Positions 25,745-32,429 of a stretch of DNA of 45,394 nucleotides are shown here, piece by piece. The number at the start of each line of letters is the position of its first letter. Within the stretch, counting starts at the first letter, position 1. The stretch comes from a virus: positions 1 to 45,394 of IMG/VR virus record IMGVR_UViG_3300033153_004077; one strand, written 5' to 3'. A model generated the notes under the pieces. That model did no database searches. It saw only the letters and a program-made list of their open reading frames with translations, and was not told the DNA's origin. The position numbers and the translations under genes are program-made.

Positions 25745-25911
25745 TTGCGTTCCTCCAGTTTCTTGATACGCGCTTCGAGCTTGTCGATACGCCTAAAAGC
25801 CGACATGAGAAAGCCCTGCAATGCCGATGTTTCCGGGTTGTACATTTCCCACTTTCCAAGTTTCAAAAGGGCTTTCTCTGCTGATAGCCTGTTGATTTCA
25901 TAGAGTTTCAT
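25741..25911 (-). CDS. Small helical protein
   Basis: A 56-aa protein with SD AAAGGAG. A helical N-terminal half and a C-terminal coiled coil (RRIDKLEARIKKLEERK) suggest oligomerisation. Coupled by ATGA to the tiny membrane protein. Confidence 0.65.
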   Translation of the reverse strand: MKLYEINRLSAEKALLKLGKWEMYNPETSALQGFLMSAFRRIDKLEARIKKLEERK

Positions 25912-25928
25912 TATCATTCTCCTTTCAT

Positions 25929-26126
25929 TTATTTGATCGCCCGGCTATTCTCGCTTGCAAGAAGCAACGCCCGTCCTATTATCCCTGCCTCTCCTGCCGT
26001 GAGTGCCACCGCCGATGCACTTCGCCCAAATCTTTTAGCACTTAGAGCTATGGCCTCGCCAGCGGTTGTAATCTTTACGCTTCCAGACATTTCGGGCTTA
26101 AGGTGTGTCCATGTTGTTAATTCCAT
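25929..26126 (-). CDS. Small hypothetical protein
   Basis: A 65-aa, Ala/Gly-rich protein with helical character (AGEAIALSAKRFGRSASAVA). A very G-rich SD (GAAGGGGGGG) precedes it, behind an intergenic hairpin. Function unknown. Confidence 0.65.
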   Translation of the reverse strand: MELTTWTHLKPEMSGSVKITTAGEAIALSAKRFGRSASAVALTAGEAGIIGRALLLASENSRAIK

Positions 26127-26153
26127 TTGTATACCCCCCCTTCATTTAGTATC

Positions 26154-26210
26154 GCCCGGCGTGGTGTGACCCACGTTCCGCGCCTATCCGTTACTGGAAG
26201 CGCACCGGGC
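26154..26210 (-). other. Intergenic RNA structure with tRNA-top-half layout
   Basis: On the - strand, GCCCGG (26210-26205) can pair with CCGGGC (26159-26154). Directly 5' of the latter is a CGTGG/CCACG hairpin (26175-26160). A stem with a contiguous arm on the 3' side mimics a tRNA acceptor plus T arm, but the loop is not a T loop. An SD follows. Confidence 0.45.
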
Positions 26211-26230
26211 TGACTTTATCAGATGGTCAT

Positions 26231-26311
26231 TTACATATCCCACGGTCGCCGCCAGTCGAACAGCGCGAGCGCGGTAATTAGCGATACGATGAACATTGCA
26301 GTGCCGAGCAT
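26231..26311 (-). CDS. Tiny membrane protein
   Basis: A 26-aa protein whose start overlaps the previous stop (TAATG), suggesting coupled translation. One short hydrophobic helix (AMFIVSLITALALF) is followed by DWRRPWDM. Function unknown. Confidence 0.5.
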   Translation of the reverse strand: MLGTAMFIVSLITALALFDWRRPWDM

Positions 26312-26517
26312 TATTTGGACCCGCTTATGAAGTTGTGAAAATCAGTGACAAGCCCAATTTTCCACGCGTCAAAGTCATCATTCGTAATTTCGCGGTAGCT
26401 GATTGTAGGATATTCAAATTCTGTATCAAGTACCACATAAGAAAATTCCCTGCCATTAAAAAGCAGCGTTCCTCGATTTTCTTCTTTTACTACCCGTCTG
26501 AGTTGTCTCACATCCAC
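26311..26517 (-). CDS. Small hypothetical protein, probable GTG start
   Basis: A 68-aa protein. The ATG 18 nt earlier (26535) lies inside the likely SD (AAAGGGG), so GTG 26517 is preferred. It is a mixed alpha/beta sequence (GTLLFNGREFSYVVLDTEFE). Function unknown. Confidence 0.6.
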   Translation of the reverse strand: MDVRQLRRVVKEENRGTLLFNGREFSYVVLDTEFEYPTISYREITNDDFDAWKIGLVTDFHNFISGSK

Positions 26518-26521
26518 ATCC

Positions 26522-26749
26522 CTATCCCCTTTCATTTATGATTTGCCGACAGCCGGACGCGCCGGACTGACGGTTAGTACATGATTTCCAGACATCAGGG
26601 TATACCAGCTTGCACACCCGGCAGTCCCGTATCACTTCCGGGTCTAACCCAACGAGAACGACATCCACGTCGTCGAATGATGCAAATAGCGCTCCCTGTT
26701 TGCGTTCACGCTCGGGCAACGTCGGGTTTTCGAGTGCGAAGTCAGTCAT
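26522..26749 (-). CDS. Small hypothetical protein
   Basis: A 75-aa protein with three cysteines in the C-terminal half (CRVC, SCTNR) plus GCRQ. The middle has an acidic beta segment (FDDVDVVLVGLDPEV). It follows the upstream gene directly. Function unknown. Confidence 0.6.
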   Translation of the reverse strand: MTDFALENPTLPERERKQGALFASFDDVDVVLVGLDPEVIRDCRVCKLVYPDVWKSCTNRQSGASGCRQIINERG

Positions 26750-26938
26750 TTATTCCACTTCCAGAATATCATAAGCATCGAGCGGGTTGTATGCGGTATC
26801 GTCCAAAATCCATAACAGCATATTCCCGAGAAGGTAAACTTGGCCTTTGTCGATACTGCGTTCGGGTTCACCCGAAATCTCATTGAATATTCTATTACAG
26901 CGGATTGCCTGTTCTTCAATCTGTTCTCTGGTTTTCAT
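26750..26938 (-). CDS. Small hypothetical protein
   Basis: A 62-aa acidic protein with a helical start (EQIEEQAIRCNRIFNEIS) and a hydrophobic core (VYLLGNMLLWIL). It abuts both neighbours. Function unknown. Confidence 0.6.
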   Translation of the reverse strand: MKTREQIEEQAIRCNRIFNEISGEPERSIDKGQVYLLGNMLLWILDDTAYNPLDAYDILEVE

Positions 26939-27097
26939 TTACTCCACCGCCTCTTTTTTCGTTTGCGCCCTGTAAATCACTGGTGGCAAGGTTTCAATAA
27001 GGTCATCCAGACAATAACCGCACACATAAATATGATGGTTGATGTATAGCAGATCGCTCAAGTCATCGTATTCGCAGATAGCGCATCTTTCATACAT
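26939..27097 (-). CDS. Small zinc-ribbon protein
   Basis: A 52-aa protein. Start set at ATG 27097 behind GAGAGGG; the frame is open further upstream but overlaps the preceding gene. CAICEYD and CGYC make a two-knuckle zinc site. Function unknown. Confidence 0.65.
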   Translation of the reverse strand: MYERCAICEYDDLSDLLYINHHIYVCGYCLDDLIETLPPVIYRAQTKKEAVE

Positions 27098-27117
27098 TCT
27101 ATTCCCTCTCTTTCTTC

Positions 27118-27300
27118 TTACGGTCTCAAGCCAACGTAAGAGCCTACCTTCCGGGCAATCGTGCAACACACACATTCCCCGCACCCGCACGCTTTACTGT
27201 CATTTACAGCTTGACGAACTTGACGATTCCCCCACGTCCACGCCCGGCCCTTATCTAATACAACAATGTTACCGTCTACGAGTTTAACAGAGTCATTCAT
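27118..27300 (-). CDS. Small Cys-cluster protein
   Basis: A 60-aa protein. Start set at ATG 27300, 6 nt after GGAGG. CGCGECVCC is a dense Cys cluster suited to metal binding. Function unknown. Confidence 0.65.
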   Translation of the reverse strand: MNDSVKLVDGNIVVLDKGRAWTWGNRQVRQAVNDSKACGCGECVCCTIARKVGSYVGLRP

Positions 27301-27312
27301 AACAACCTCCAT

Positions 27313-27996
27313 TTATTTCCGCCATCGGCGGAGTTTTCGCTTTAACACTTCGCGTGCTTTTTTCTGCGATTCCATATCATTTTGTATCTTCTGATACCGT
27401 TTCAGCTTTGCCATGAACGCCGTGTCCGCGTCCAGGACACCTTTATCAGCCCGGAGACTGGTCAACCTACCATTCACTGATTCTATTTCATCCTGGAGCT
27501 TATCACAATCCCCTGTTTCGCGGATACGCCCACGCCTTTTCACGACCGGCGGCACAAAGTCATCGAACCACTGTTCGGGTACGGCAAATTCAGGATGATA
27601 ATTCGGCAACGGGTCGATGATTTTATAAAGGAAATTTGTTGGTTTACGTTTCGTGGACTGCTGGAAGTGGTGTAGTCCGGCGGCACGAAAGATAATAAAG
27701 GCTTTTTCATGCGGCCCTAACTGATTTGTATAGCCGCTGGCGCGCCGATCCTTTTCCAGGTTCTTCTTTACCCGTATCAGTCCCGGATATTCCAGTAGTC
27801 CAGCCCCGAAGTCAAAGCCGTCGAAGCGGTCAATCCCGTTCTCTTTGCTTCCCGCGAATGATACGGCGAAATACTCAATGCAATGATTTACTATCGCGTC
27901 AATGTGTTCACGCGCGAAGCGTCGATCACCGATAGCGTCAAGCTCATCCTGCCCGTGCTTCTGGTCAAGCCATTGATCGTAATTTGTGACGCTCAT
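27313..27996 (-). CDS. Larger early protein, unknown
   Basis: A 227-aa protein, the largest of this leftward operon. A globular N-terminal part (NYDQWLDQKHGQDELDAIGD; HCIEYFAVSFAGSKENG) is followed by a long Lys/Arg-rich coiled-coil C-terminus. It overlaps the upstream gene by ATGA. I recognise no family. Confidence 0.7.
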   Translation of the reverse strand: MSVTNYDQWLDQKHGQDELDAIGDRRFAREHIDAIVNHCIEYFAVSFAGSKENGIDRFDGFDFGAGLLEYPGLIRVKKNLEKDRRASGYTNQLGPHEKAFIIFRAAGLHHFQQSTKRKPTNFLYKIIDPLPNYHPEFAVPEQWFDDFVPPVVKRRGRIRETGDCDKLQDEIESVNGRLTSLRADKGVLDADTAFMAKLKRYQKIQNDMESQKKAREVLKRKLRRWRK

Positions 27997-28226
27997 GTAA
28001 TAAACACCCCTTGCCAGTATTTCAGATTGCCTACAAAATTAGGATTGAAATTCAGATAATGGTTTTCTCCATCACAAAAGACACTGAAATTTGCCGAGCC
28101 CATAGGATAGAACGGAGACTGGTTAACGAATTGCATCTCTTGGTCTAAAGATTCATACTTTGAATTTCCTCTTTTGACCAGTCTGTAATAAAAATAGAAT
28201 TTTTTCCATGCCTGTTTTGTGTTCAT
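27993..28226 (-). CDS. Small aromatic-rich hypothetical protein
   Basis: A 77-aa protein. ATG 28226 chosen behind GAAGGGAG. It is rich in Phe, Tyr and Asn (KKFYFYYRLVKRGNSKY; FSVFCDGENHYLNFNPNF). Function unknown. Confidence 0.65.
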   Translation of the reverse strand: MNTKQAWKKFYFYYRLVKRGNSKYESLDQEMQFVNQSPFYPMGSANFSVFCDGENHYLNFNPNFVGNLKYWQGVFIT

Positions 28227-28249
28227 TATATTATCTCCCTTCAACGTAC

Positions 28250-28293
28250 ACCGCGCCGGGGAATTGAACCCCGGACGGACACCTTCACGCGGT
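28250..28293 (-). other. T-arm/acceptor minihelix-like element between genes
   Basis: On the - strand, ACCGCG (28293-28288) pairs with CGCGGT (28255-28250). Directly stacked on it is CCGGGG/CCCCGG (28274-28269 and 28261-28256) with the 7-nt loop TTCAATT, a standard T loop. A 13-nt linker replaces the D and anticodon arms. The element begins at the last base of a stop codon and is followed by an SD. Confidence 0.65.
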
Positions 28294-28685
28294 TAAACTT
28301 CAATTCCGTGTAGTCCCGCAACATTCCGCGCGGTTGCCTCGAACCCGAACCATGCTAAAAGATTCTGGTTCATTTCGGTATTTGCAAGCGGGTCGTCTTC
28401 ATCCCACTTATCCCCGAAAAGCCTTTGGGGGGAGTAAAACCCGGTTGCCTCGAACATTTCCTTTAACAGCGCGTCGATTTCATCGAGATGTTTTTTGTAA
28501 AACCTCACGGTGTCCGTGTAATAAACCAGGTGGCCGACGTACCCGGATTGACAGCCGCCGTGAAACAGGTCTTCGAGTACGCCTTTGACGCCCGTATCGG
28601 GGTAATCCGCGGCCATTCGATTAATCCAGCATCTTACATGTTTCTGTAACGGTGTTTCGCCCTCTGTTTTTGATAGATGTTTCAT
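28293..28685 (-). CDS. DUF7222-like phage protein
   Basis: A 130-aa protein. Start set at ATG 28685 behind GAAGGGAAG. HLVYYTDTVRFYKKHLDEID, then LFGDKWDEDDPLA and NQNLLAWFGFEATAR match a phage/plasmid family known to me as DUF7222. No biochemical role is known. Confidence 0.7.
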   Translation of the reverse strand: MKHLSKTEGETPLQKHVRCWINRMAADYPDTGVKGVLEDLFHGGCQSGYVGHLVYYTDTVRFYKKHLDEIDALLKEMFEATGFYSPQRLFGDKWDEDDPLANTEMNQNLLAWFGFEATARNVAGLHGIEV

Positions 28686-28713
28686 TATAACACTTCCCTT
28701 CATGTATTTGATT

Positions 28714-28742
28714 CCCGCGCGGGCTCTGACACCCGACGCGGG
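28714..28742 (-). other. Intergenic GC-rich hairpin
   Basis: CCCGCG (28742-28737, - strand) pairs with CGCGGG (28719-28714), with an inner GGG/CCC pair. It lies between two genes, with the SD of the next about 15 nt downstream. No T-run follows, so it is not a typical terminator. Confidence 0.55.
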
Positions 28743-28750
28743 TAGACTGA

Positions 28751-28996
28751 TTAAATCCTGACCGCGACGCTTTCAACAATGGTTTCAAAGTTCTCAAAGT
28801 TGCCGGTCATCGAGCAGACCATCATTGCCTCTGCCTCTGCTGGCGTGACGCCCAGCCCTTCATTCATTCTGTTTAGCGTTTTCCTGTCCCACTTTTCAGT
28901 CCAGTCCGTGGCGTTGTAGCCACTTTTCCCGAATGTGATTACAACGGGAAGCTCGGTCGTCGGGTGAATCTGGTAGCACTGTGTTGGTGTTTTCAT
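28751..28996 (-). CDS. Small conserved-looking early protein
   Basis: An 81-aa protein. QCYQIHPTTELPVVITFGKS and a C-terminal helical half (LGVTPAEAEAMMVCSMTGN). It is the first full gene of the leftward operon, behind GGGAG. A prophage-type accessory protein; role unknown. Confidence 0.7.
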   Translation of the reverse strand: MKTPTQCYQIHPTTELPVVITFGKSGYNATDWTEKWDRKTLNRMNEGLGVTPAEAEAMMVCSMTGNFENFETIVESVAVRI

Positions 28997-28999
28997 GCT

Positions 29000-29098
29000 T
29001 CACACTCCCATTAAAAAAGAGAACCCCCGAACAGCACGGCGCGAACCTGTAGCTATCCGGGAATTCTCATTGTATTTGTTGGTTATGGTTCGCGCCAT
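29000..29098 (-). CDS. Putative leader ORF (32 aa)
   Basis: The frame starts about 11 nt after the predicted transcription start, with a weak AGGA site, and ends 3 nt before the next ATG. It begins MARTITNKYNENSRIATGS. It coincides with a structured leader, so coding is uncertain. Confidence 0.4.
   Translation of the reverse strand: MARTITNKYNENSRIATGSRRAVRGFSFLMGV
29038..29096 (-). promoter_or_regulatory. Structured 5' leader (10-bp closing stem)
   Basis: GGCGCGAACC (29096-29087, - strand) pairs perfectly with GGTTCGCGCC (29047-29038), enclosing 39 nt. A T-rich tract and the SD of the first gene follow. The layout matches the leaders at 17085 and 34624. Confidence 0.6.
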
Positions 29099-29115
29099 GT
29101 CTTTATCCTGCTCGT

Positions 29116-29144
29116 ATCATATCACGCTACCATTTATTTGTCAA
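29116..29144 (-). promoter_or_regulatory. Sigma70 promoter of the leftward operon
   Basis: On the - strand, TTGACA (29144-29139) and TATGAT (29121-29116) are separated by 17 bp. It drives 28996-25453. Confidence 0.85.
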
Positions 29145-29930
29145 TACCTTTTTAATAATAGTTGAAATGTCCTTTATCCATGCTGTTATTATTTTTCATC
29201 TCATGGCCGCATTATCATTTCACTGTGATTTATTCATGCGGCTATCACTGGTTGCGCCCTGCTCGCACGTTCACGCTCAACCCCTGCCCTATCCATGCCG
29301 GTCAGCTATCGTTATGGTATCGCGTGTATCACTTACATCTCCCTATCGCTTCATACATGCTTCTTCCTTATTATATCTTTAATGCATTTAATGCATTTAA
29401 TGCAGTAGTACTTTCAATGCAGTAATGCATTTAATAATAACTGATGTTTAATAATAATAACATGTTTTATCATTTTGTCTTTAATCATTGTGCCCTTGCC
29501 TGCATATTATTTATATGCACCCTGCATATCTTTCTTATGCACTGTGTAACGCATTACCCATATCCTTGATAGCCATGCACTCAATGGTGGTGTCTGACTG
29601 CACCTATCATGCACAATGTATTAAATACTTTTGAATTGTCCTTTAGTCACTGGTGTTTTCATCAAGACATCATATTAATCATTATGCGACGTTATTTAAT
29701 ACATGATTATGATGATTAATGTGTCAATAATGACACAATGAAGGGGGGCAGGGGTGTACCCTCGACCAAGGCGGCACCCGTTCGTGTAGTATAATGGTGG
29801 GGGAGATATTAGAGATAGAGATCGCGTGCATGACTATAAAATATATTATAATTTCAAGATGATGATAAATTCAAATAGTGACACTGATGATGATAAAAAA
29901 TATAAAATATTTATGATTTGATTGTGATGG
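29145..29930 (+). other. Noncoding control region, candidate replication origin
   Basis: About 790 bp without a convincing gene, lying between divergent promoters. It is AT-rich in the second half. It holds an inverted repeat GCCGCAT/ATGCGGC (29206-29212, 29236-29242), tandem TTTAATGCA repeats (29378-29404), a TGCATAT/ATATGCA palindrome (29501-29519), and GTGCATGA words at 29826 and, inverted, near 29606. A TATAAT at 29790-29795 has no good -35. Short ORFs here lack SD sites and protein-like composition. Confidence 0.55.
29378..29429 (+). repeat. Tandem 9-bp iteron-like repeats
   Basis: TTTAATGCA occurs three times without a gap (29378-29386, 29387-29395, 29396-29404). Looser copies follow (TTTCAATGCA 29412-29421, GTAATGCA 29422-29429). 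An AT-rich TTTAATAATAA stretch comes next, a layout typical of initiator-binding sites beside an unwinding element. Confidence 0.6.
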
Positions 29931-29933
29931 GTA

Positions 29934-29962
29934 TTGACATTTATGATGAAGTATGATAGGAT
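29934..29962 (+). promoter_or_regulatory. Sigma70 promoter
   Basis: TTGACA (29934-29939), 17 bp, TAGGAT (29957-29962). A short leader with GGAGGG precedes the gene at 29987. Confidence 0.75.
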
Positions 29963-29986
29963 GGTGATACAGGAGGGAGAAAACAG

Positions 29987-30169
29987 ATGATAGACATTCG
30001 AGAAATGATAGCAAGCGCGGCGGGTTTTACCGGATGGGGGGAATTGCAATATAGCCCCACAGCATCAATCGTGGGCGGATATCCAATATCGGGGCGGACA
30101 ATCGCAGCCCTGTCAGAGAAGAGCGACAGGCGGATAAGAAAAATCATCAAGGAATTATCAGGCGAATAG
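29987..30169 (+). CDS. Small protein, possible DNA-binding
   Basis: A 60-aa protein. A C-terminal basic helical segment (TIAALSEKSDRRIRKIIKEL) looks like half of a helix-turn-helix. SD GGAGGG is strong. It is the first rightward gene after the noncoding region. A regulatory role is only a guess. Confidence 0.65.
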   Translation: MIDIREMIASAAGFTGWGELQYSPTASIVGGYPISGRTIAALSEKSDRRIRKIIKELSGE

Positions 30170-30204
30170 CGACAATACAAGCAACAATATCGTTTTATCC
30201 AGTA

Positions 30205-30233
30205 TTGACAAATGTGATATGGTCGAGGATAAA
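30205..30233 (+). promoter_or_regulatory. Possible sigma70 promoter
   Basis: TTGACA (30205-30210) is followed 17 bp later by GATAAA, a weak -10. It lies 20 nt before the G-rich SD of the gene at 30253. Confidence 0.5.
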
Positions 30234-30252
30234 AAGAAACGCGGGGGGAAAA

Positions 30253-30597
30253 ATGAAAGACAAGAAAAAATATGGGATAAAATACATAGAGCAATCATAT
30301 TGGGCATTTGAGAATAATGACACAGATTTGTTGAATAGTCGTGATTTAAGATATCCGGATGATTTTGGGGGTGCGTTTATAGACTATACGGGAGAATTGC
30401 TGGAATACGTGGAGAAGGGCGAGAGGGAGATAATGAGGTTACGCGCCATTGAGAAAGCGGCGAGGCAAGCATACGACAAACACTGTCCTGAGTGTCCCGA
30501 TCATGGTAAGCCGGAGTGTTCGGAGGGGGAGTGCTACTACAGGGACATCAAAGCCGCGCTTGATGATGATGATAAAAAAATTACGGGGAGGGGATGA
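30253..30597 (+). CDS. Acidic helical protein with Cys cluster
   Basis: A 114-aa protein. ATG 30253 chosen behind GCGGGGGG. Helical (LLEYVEKGEREIMRLRAIEK), with a CPECPDHGKPECSEGEC cluster near the C-terminus that may bind zinc. Function unknown. Confidence 0.7.
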   Translation: MKDKKKYGIKYIEQSYWAFENNDTDLLNSRDLRYPDDFGGAFIDYTGELLEYVEKGEREIMRLRAIEKAARQAYDKHCPECPDHGKPECSEGECYYRDIKAALDDDDKKITGRG

Positions 30598-30599
30598 TG

Positions 30600-30815
30600 A
30601 TGAAACGATTATATCCGGGAGACGTGTGTGTGGTGGTGAAAAACATTAAACGACGGGCGGCGATGAGGCGAGTGCATGTAACCGGGGAAATTGCAGTGGT
30701 GCTGATGGAAACTCAATGTTATGGGGAAAGCAGGAAGTTACATTGTGAAACAGGGGGAGATAATACTTATCAATTCACCTACAGAGAGCTTGAATACATG
30801 TCAGCGATAAGATAG
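30600..30815 (+). CDS. Small basic beta-rich protein
   Basis: A 71-aa protein. The third of three consecutive ATGs was chosen for spacing to GGGGAGGGG. KRLYPGDVCVVVKNIKRRAA suggests an SH3- or KOW-like start. It converges with the - strand gene at 30836. Confidence 0.65.
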   Translation: MKRLYPGDVCVVVKNIKRRAAMRRVHVTGEIAVVLMETQCYGESRKLHCETGGDNTYQFTYRELEYMSAIR

Positions 30816-30835
30816 GGCGATGATTTCGTTATCAG

Positions 30836-31003
30836 TCATTTAACCTCCTGTAATGAAAGAAGGGTGCGACCGCTGGACGCTATGGATATGGGCGGCCTGT
30901 CAAGCTCGACCCTTCTGCGGTTGGCGTAACTCGCTGAAACTGACATATTAGGATCAGGAGTTCCATCATAAACATTTACATGATCGTCGCCGATGAAGGT
31001 CAT
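30836..31003 (-). CDS. Small hypothetical protein
   Basis: A 55-aa protein. ATG overlaps the previous stop (ATGA) with GGAGG upstream. Mixed sequence (FIGDDHVNVYDGTPDPNMSV), basic near the middle. It is the last gene of the leftward operon. I see no clear terminator before 30815. Confidence 0.6.
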   Translation of the reverse strand: MTFIGDDHVNVYDGTPDPNMSVSASYANRRRVELDRPPISIASSGRTLLSLQEVK

Positions 31004-31149
31004 TCATCCTCCTTATCGCATTTATCAGCTTTATCCATGAAGTGTTTGATAATTTTCATTATTTCAAATGTTTTGGTCTCGGAGTCGGTGGCGCTCTCGA
31101 TGATATGCTTGACAGCGCCAAAGGTGATACCGAATCGAATATCGCTCAT
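31000..31149 (-). CDS. Small helical protein
   Basis: A 49-aa protein with GGAGG upstream and ATGA-type overlaps on both sides. Helical (GAVKHIIESATDSETKTFEI) with an acidic C-terminus. Function unknown. Confidence 0.65.
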   Translation of the reverse strand: MSDIRFGITFGAVKHIIESATDSETKTFEIMKIIKHFMDKADKCDKEDE

Positions 31150-31379
31150 TCATCCTCCTTATCGTCGAACTGATTTATGAGTTGCTGCATGTAGGCATCG
31201 GTATCAGCACCGCATCGCGCCTGTATGTCGACGAATAGCTGCATAAGCACACGGAGGGTCTTAGAAACGCTGTGCGGGCCGTAAACGGCAGTACAGGCAT
31301 CCCTGAAGGACTGCCAGAGTGGCGGATTGCAGTGAAAAGCGCGTTTAGTGGTGGTGGGAAGTGGTTTATCGTTATTCAT
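31146..31379 (-). CDS. Small hypothetical protein
   Basis: A 77-aa protein. Begins MNNDKPLPTTTKRAFHCNPP and continues with helices (SVSKTLRVLMQLFVDIQARC). SD GAAAGGA. Its start resembles that of the upstream ORF (MENDKPIPAPTTP). Function unknown. Confidence 0.65.
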   Translation of the reverse strand: MNNDKPLPTTTKRAFHCNPPLWQSFRDACTAVYGPHSVSKTLRVLMQLFVDIQARCGADTDAYMQQLINQFDDKEDE

Positions 31380-31614
31380 GTGGTGATCCTTTCCGATAAT
31401 TGTATGTTACTTTGGGATAATGTTTTCTTAATGACAGGAAAACACCGATATAAAGAAAATAAAGGCGATAATCGACATAAGAATAGAGTAAATTGTCATT
31501 ATCGTCTAAAACCCCACCACGACAAACGGCGGTACGGGGGCGTACCAAGCGGCGAAAGAAATGAATTTCCAGTGATGGGGTAGTTGGAGCTGGTATCGGT
31601 TTATCATTTTCCAT
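31372..31614 (-). CDS. Uncertain ORF, alternative frames possible
   Basis: An 80-aa frame beginning MENDKPIPAPTTP. In another frame of the same stretch, two short hydrophobic ORFs fit the operon's ATGA overlap style: a 33-aa ORF starting MINRYQLQLP at the ATGA of the previous stop, then a 23-aa ORF with MSIIAFIFFISVFSC. Which frame is used cannot be settled by eye. Confidence 0.4.
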   Translation of the reverse strand: MENDKPIPAPTTPSLEIHFFRRLVRPRTAVCRGGVLDDNDNLLYSYVDYRLYFLYIGVFLSLRKHYPKVTYNYRKGSPHE

Positions 31615-31750
31615 GATGTTTGTCCTCCGCTTGAGAGGCGATGATATTTCGTGATATTATTGAACTCCAGTAACGGATAGCACGCGTGATACCATAAATT
31701 GCGGCGATGACAGCTAAAAATCCAATGAAGCCGTAAATTAAATCAGTCAT
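31604..31750 (-). CDS. Small membrane protein
   Basis: A 48-aa protein. Start at ATG 31750 (ATGA overlap, AAAGGAAA upstream). One membrane helix (IYGFIGFLAVIAAIYGITRA) with a basic, cytoplasmic-like tail. Function unknown. Confidence 0.65.
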   Translation of the reverse strand: MTDLIYGFIGFLAVIAAIYGITRAIRYWSSIISRNIIASQAEDKHHGK

Positions 31751-31920
31751 TGGGTTTTCCTTTCGAGTGGAATGTCGGTCGCTGGCATTATCCCGCGCTT
31801 TTTCAGCCACCAGAACTTGATACGTTCCCATAAATTTTGCGGTTTAGCCTCGTAAAGGAATGATCCAGCATAAATTGTGTGGTCTGTTACGTTGCGCCCC
31901 TTGGGGTATCTTTTCGCCAT
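31747..31920 (-). CDS. Small basic protein
   Basis: A 57-aa protein. MAKRYPKGRNVTDHTIYAGS start and a Trp/Lys-rich helix (WERIKFWWLKKRG). Weak SD (AGGA). Coupled by ATGA to the membrane protein that follows. Confidence 0.6.
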   Translation of the reverse strand: MAKRYPKGRNVTDHTIYAGSFLYEAKPQNLWERIKFWWLKKRGIMPATDIPLERKTQ

Positions 31921-31928
31921 GTCCTATT

Positions 31929-32153
31929 TCACTCCGAAGAATTGACTTTCCTTTCGATGAGCATTATGAGATCATCCCACGCAACAACCCATTGCCCCTC
32001 GATCCCCTCAATGCGGACAGTGGGCAAATAGGGATCATTTTCCACAAAAACACAAATAGCCCCCGCCTTAATGACAAAACCCCTATTAAATTCCACATCA
32101 TTAATGATTTTGCAAGGATCGCCCTTTCTTGGACACTCGTAAGCCTTTGTCAT
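31929..32153 (-). CDS. Small beta-barrel-like protein
   Basis: A 74-aa protein with strands (FVIKAGAICVFVENDPYLPT; EGQWVVAWDDLIMLIE) suggesting an SH3-like barrel. ATGA overlap with the upstream gene. Function unknown. Confidence 0.65.
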   Translation of the reverse strand: MTKAYECPRKGDPCKIINDVEFNRGFVIKAGAICVFVENDPYLPTVRIEGIEGQWVVAWDDLIMLIERKVNSSE

Positions 32154-32374
32154 GTTTCGTCGCTCCTTTCTCCATTTAAGAACCTATCAATCAATTCATG
32201 CTTGATGATGGTGATGTCCGCAATCAGTTTGTGGTGATTCTGCGTGGAATTCATGTAGAACAGCGTGTCGTCTTCCCTGTAGATGACCAACACGCTATCG
32301 AGTTCGCGGCCAAGGAGTTCGGATAACAGGCAGTGGGGATCGGTATTAATTGCCTCGATTTTCAGCTTTGCCAT
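32150..32374 (-). CDS. Leaderless-start protein, first gene of a leftward operon
   Basis: A 74-aa protein. Its ATG lies 7 nt after the TAGGAT -10 box, at the predicted transcription start, and no SD is possible. LLGRELDSVLVIYREDDTLF and later helices show no known motif. Being first in the operon and next to the divergent promoter pair, it could be a regulator; this is inference. Confidence 0.65.
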   Translation of the reverse strand: MAKLKIEAINTDPHCLLSELLGRELDSVLVIYREDDTLFYMNSTQNHHKLIADITIIKHELIDRFLNGERSDET

Positions 32375-32380
32375 GCACTA

Positions 32381-32409
32381 ATCCTACCATCGTATTGACA
32401 TAAAGTCAA
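32381..32409 (-). promoter_or_regulatory. Leftward sigma70 promoter, overlapping a rightward one
   Basis: On the - strand, TTGACT (32409-32404), 17 bp, TAGGAT (32386-32381). Its -35 box lies inside the spacer of the rightward promoter, 3 bp from that promoter's -35. Confidence 0.8.
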
Positions 32410-32423
32410 GTGCATGATACAAT
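32395..32423 (+). promoter_or_regulatory. Rightward sigma70 promoter, overlapping a leftward one
   Basis: TTGACA (32395-32400), 17 bp, TACAAT (32418-32423). The repeat AAGTGCATGAT occurs at 32408-32418 and 32424-32434, straddling the -10 box, and may be an operator. Confidence 0.75.
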
Positions 32424-32429
32424 AAGTGC

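Noticed and set aside
29162-29425. ORF of 87 aa in the noncoding region
   Set aside because: No SD or promoter of its own, and low-complexity Tyr/Leu/His-rich content. It runs into the TTTAATGCA repeats.
29378-29429. CRISPR array
   Set aside because: Repeats are 9 bp, gapless and without spacers, so they are iterons or simple repeats.
29790-29795. TATAAT promoter
   Set aside because: No acceptable -35 or extended -10, so it is not listed as a promoter.
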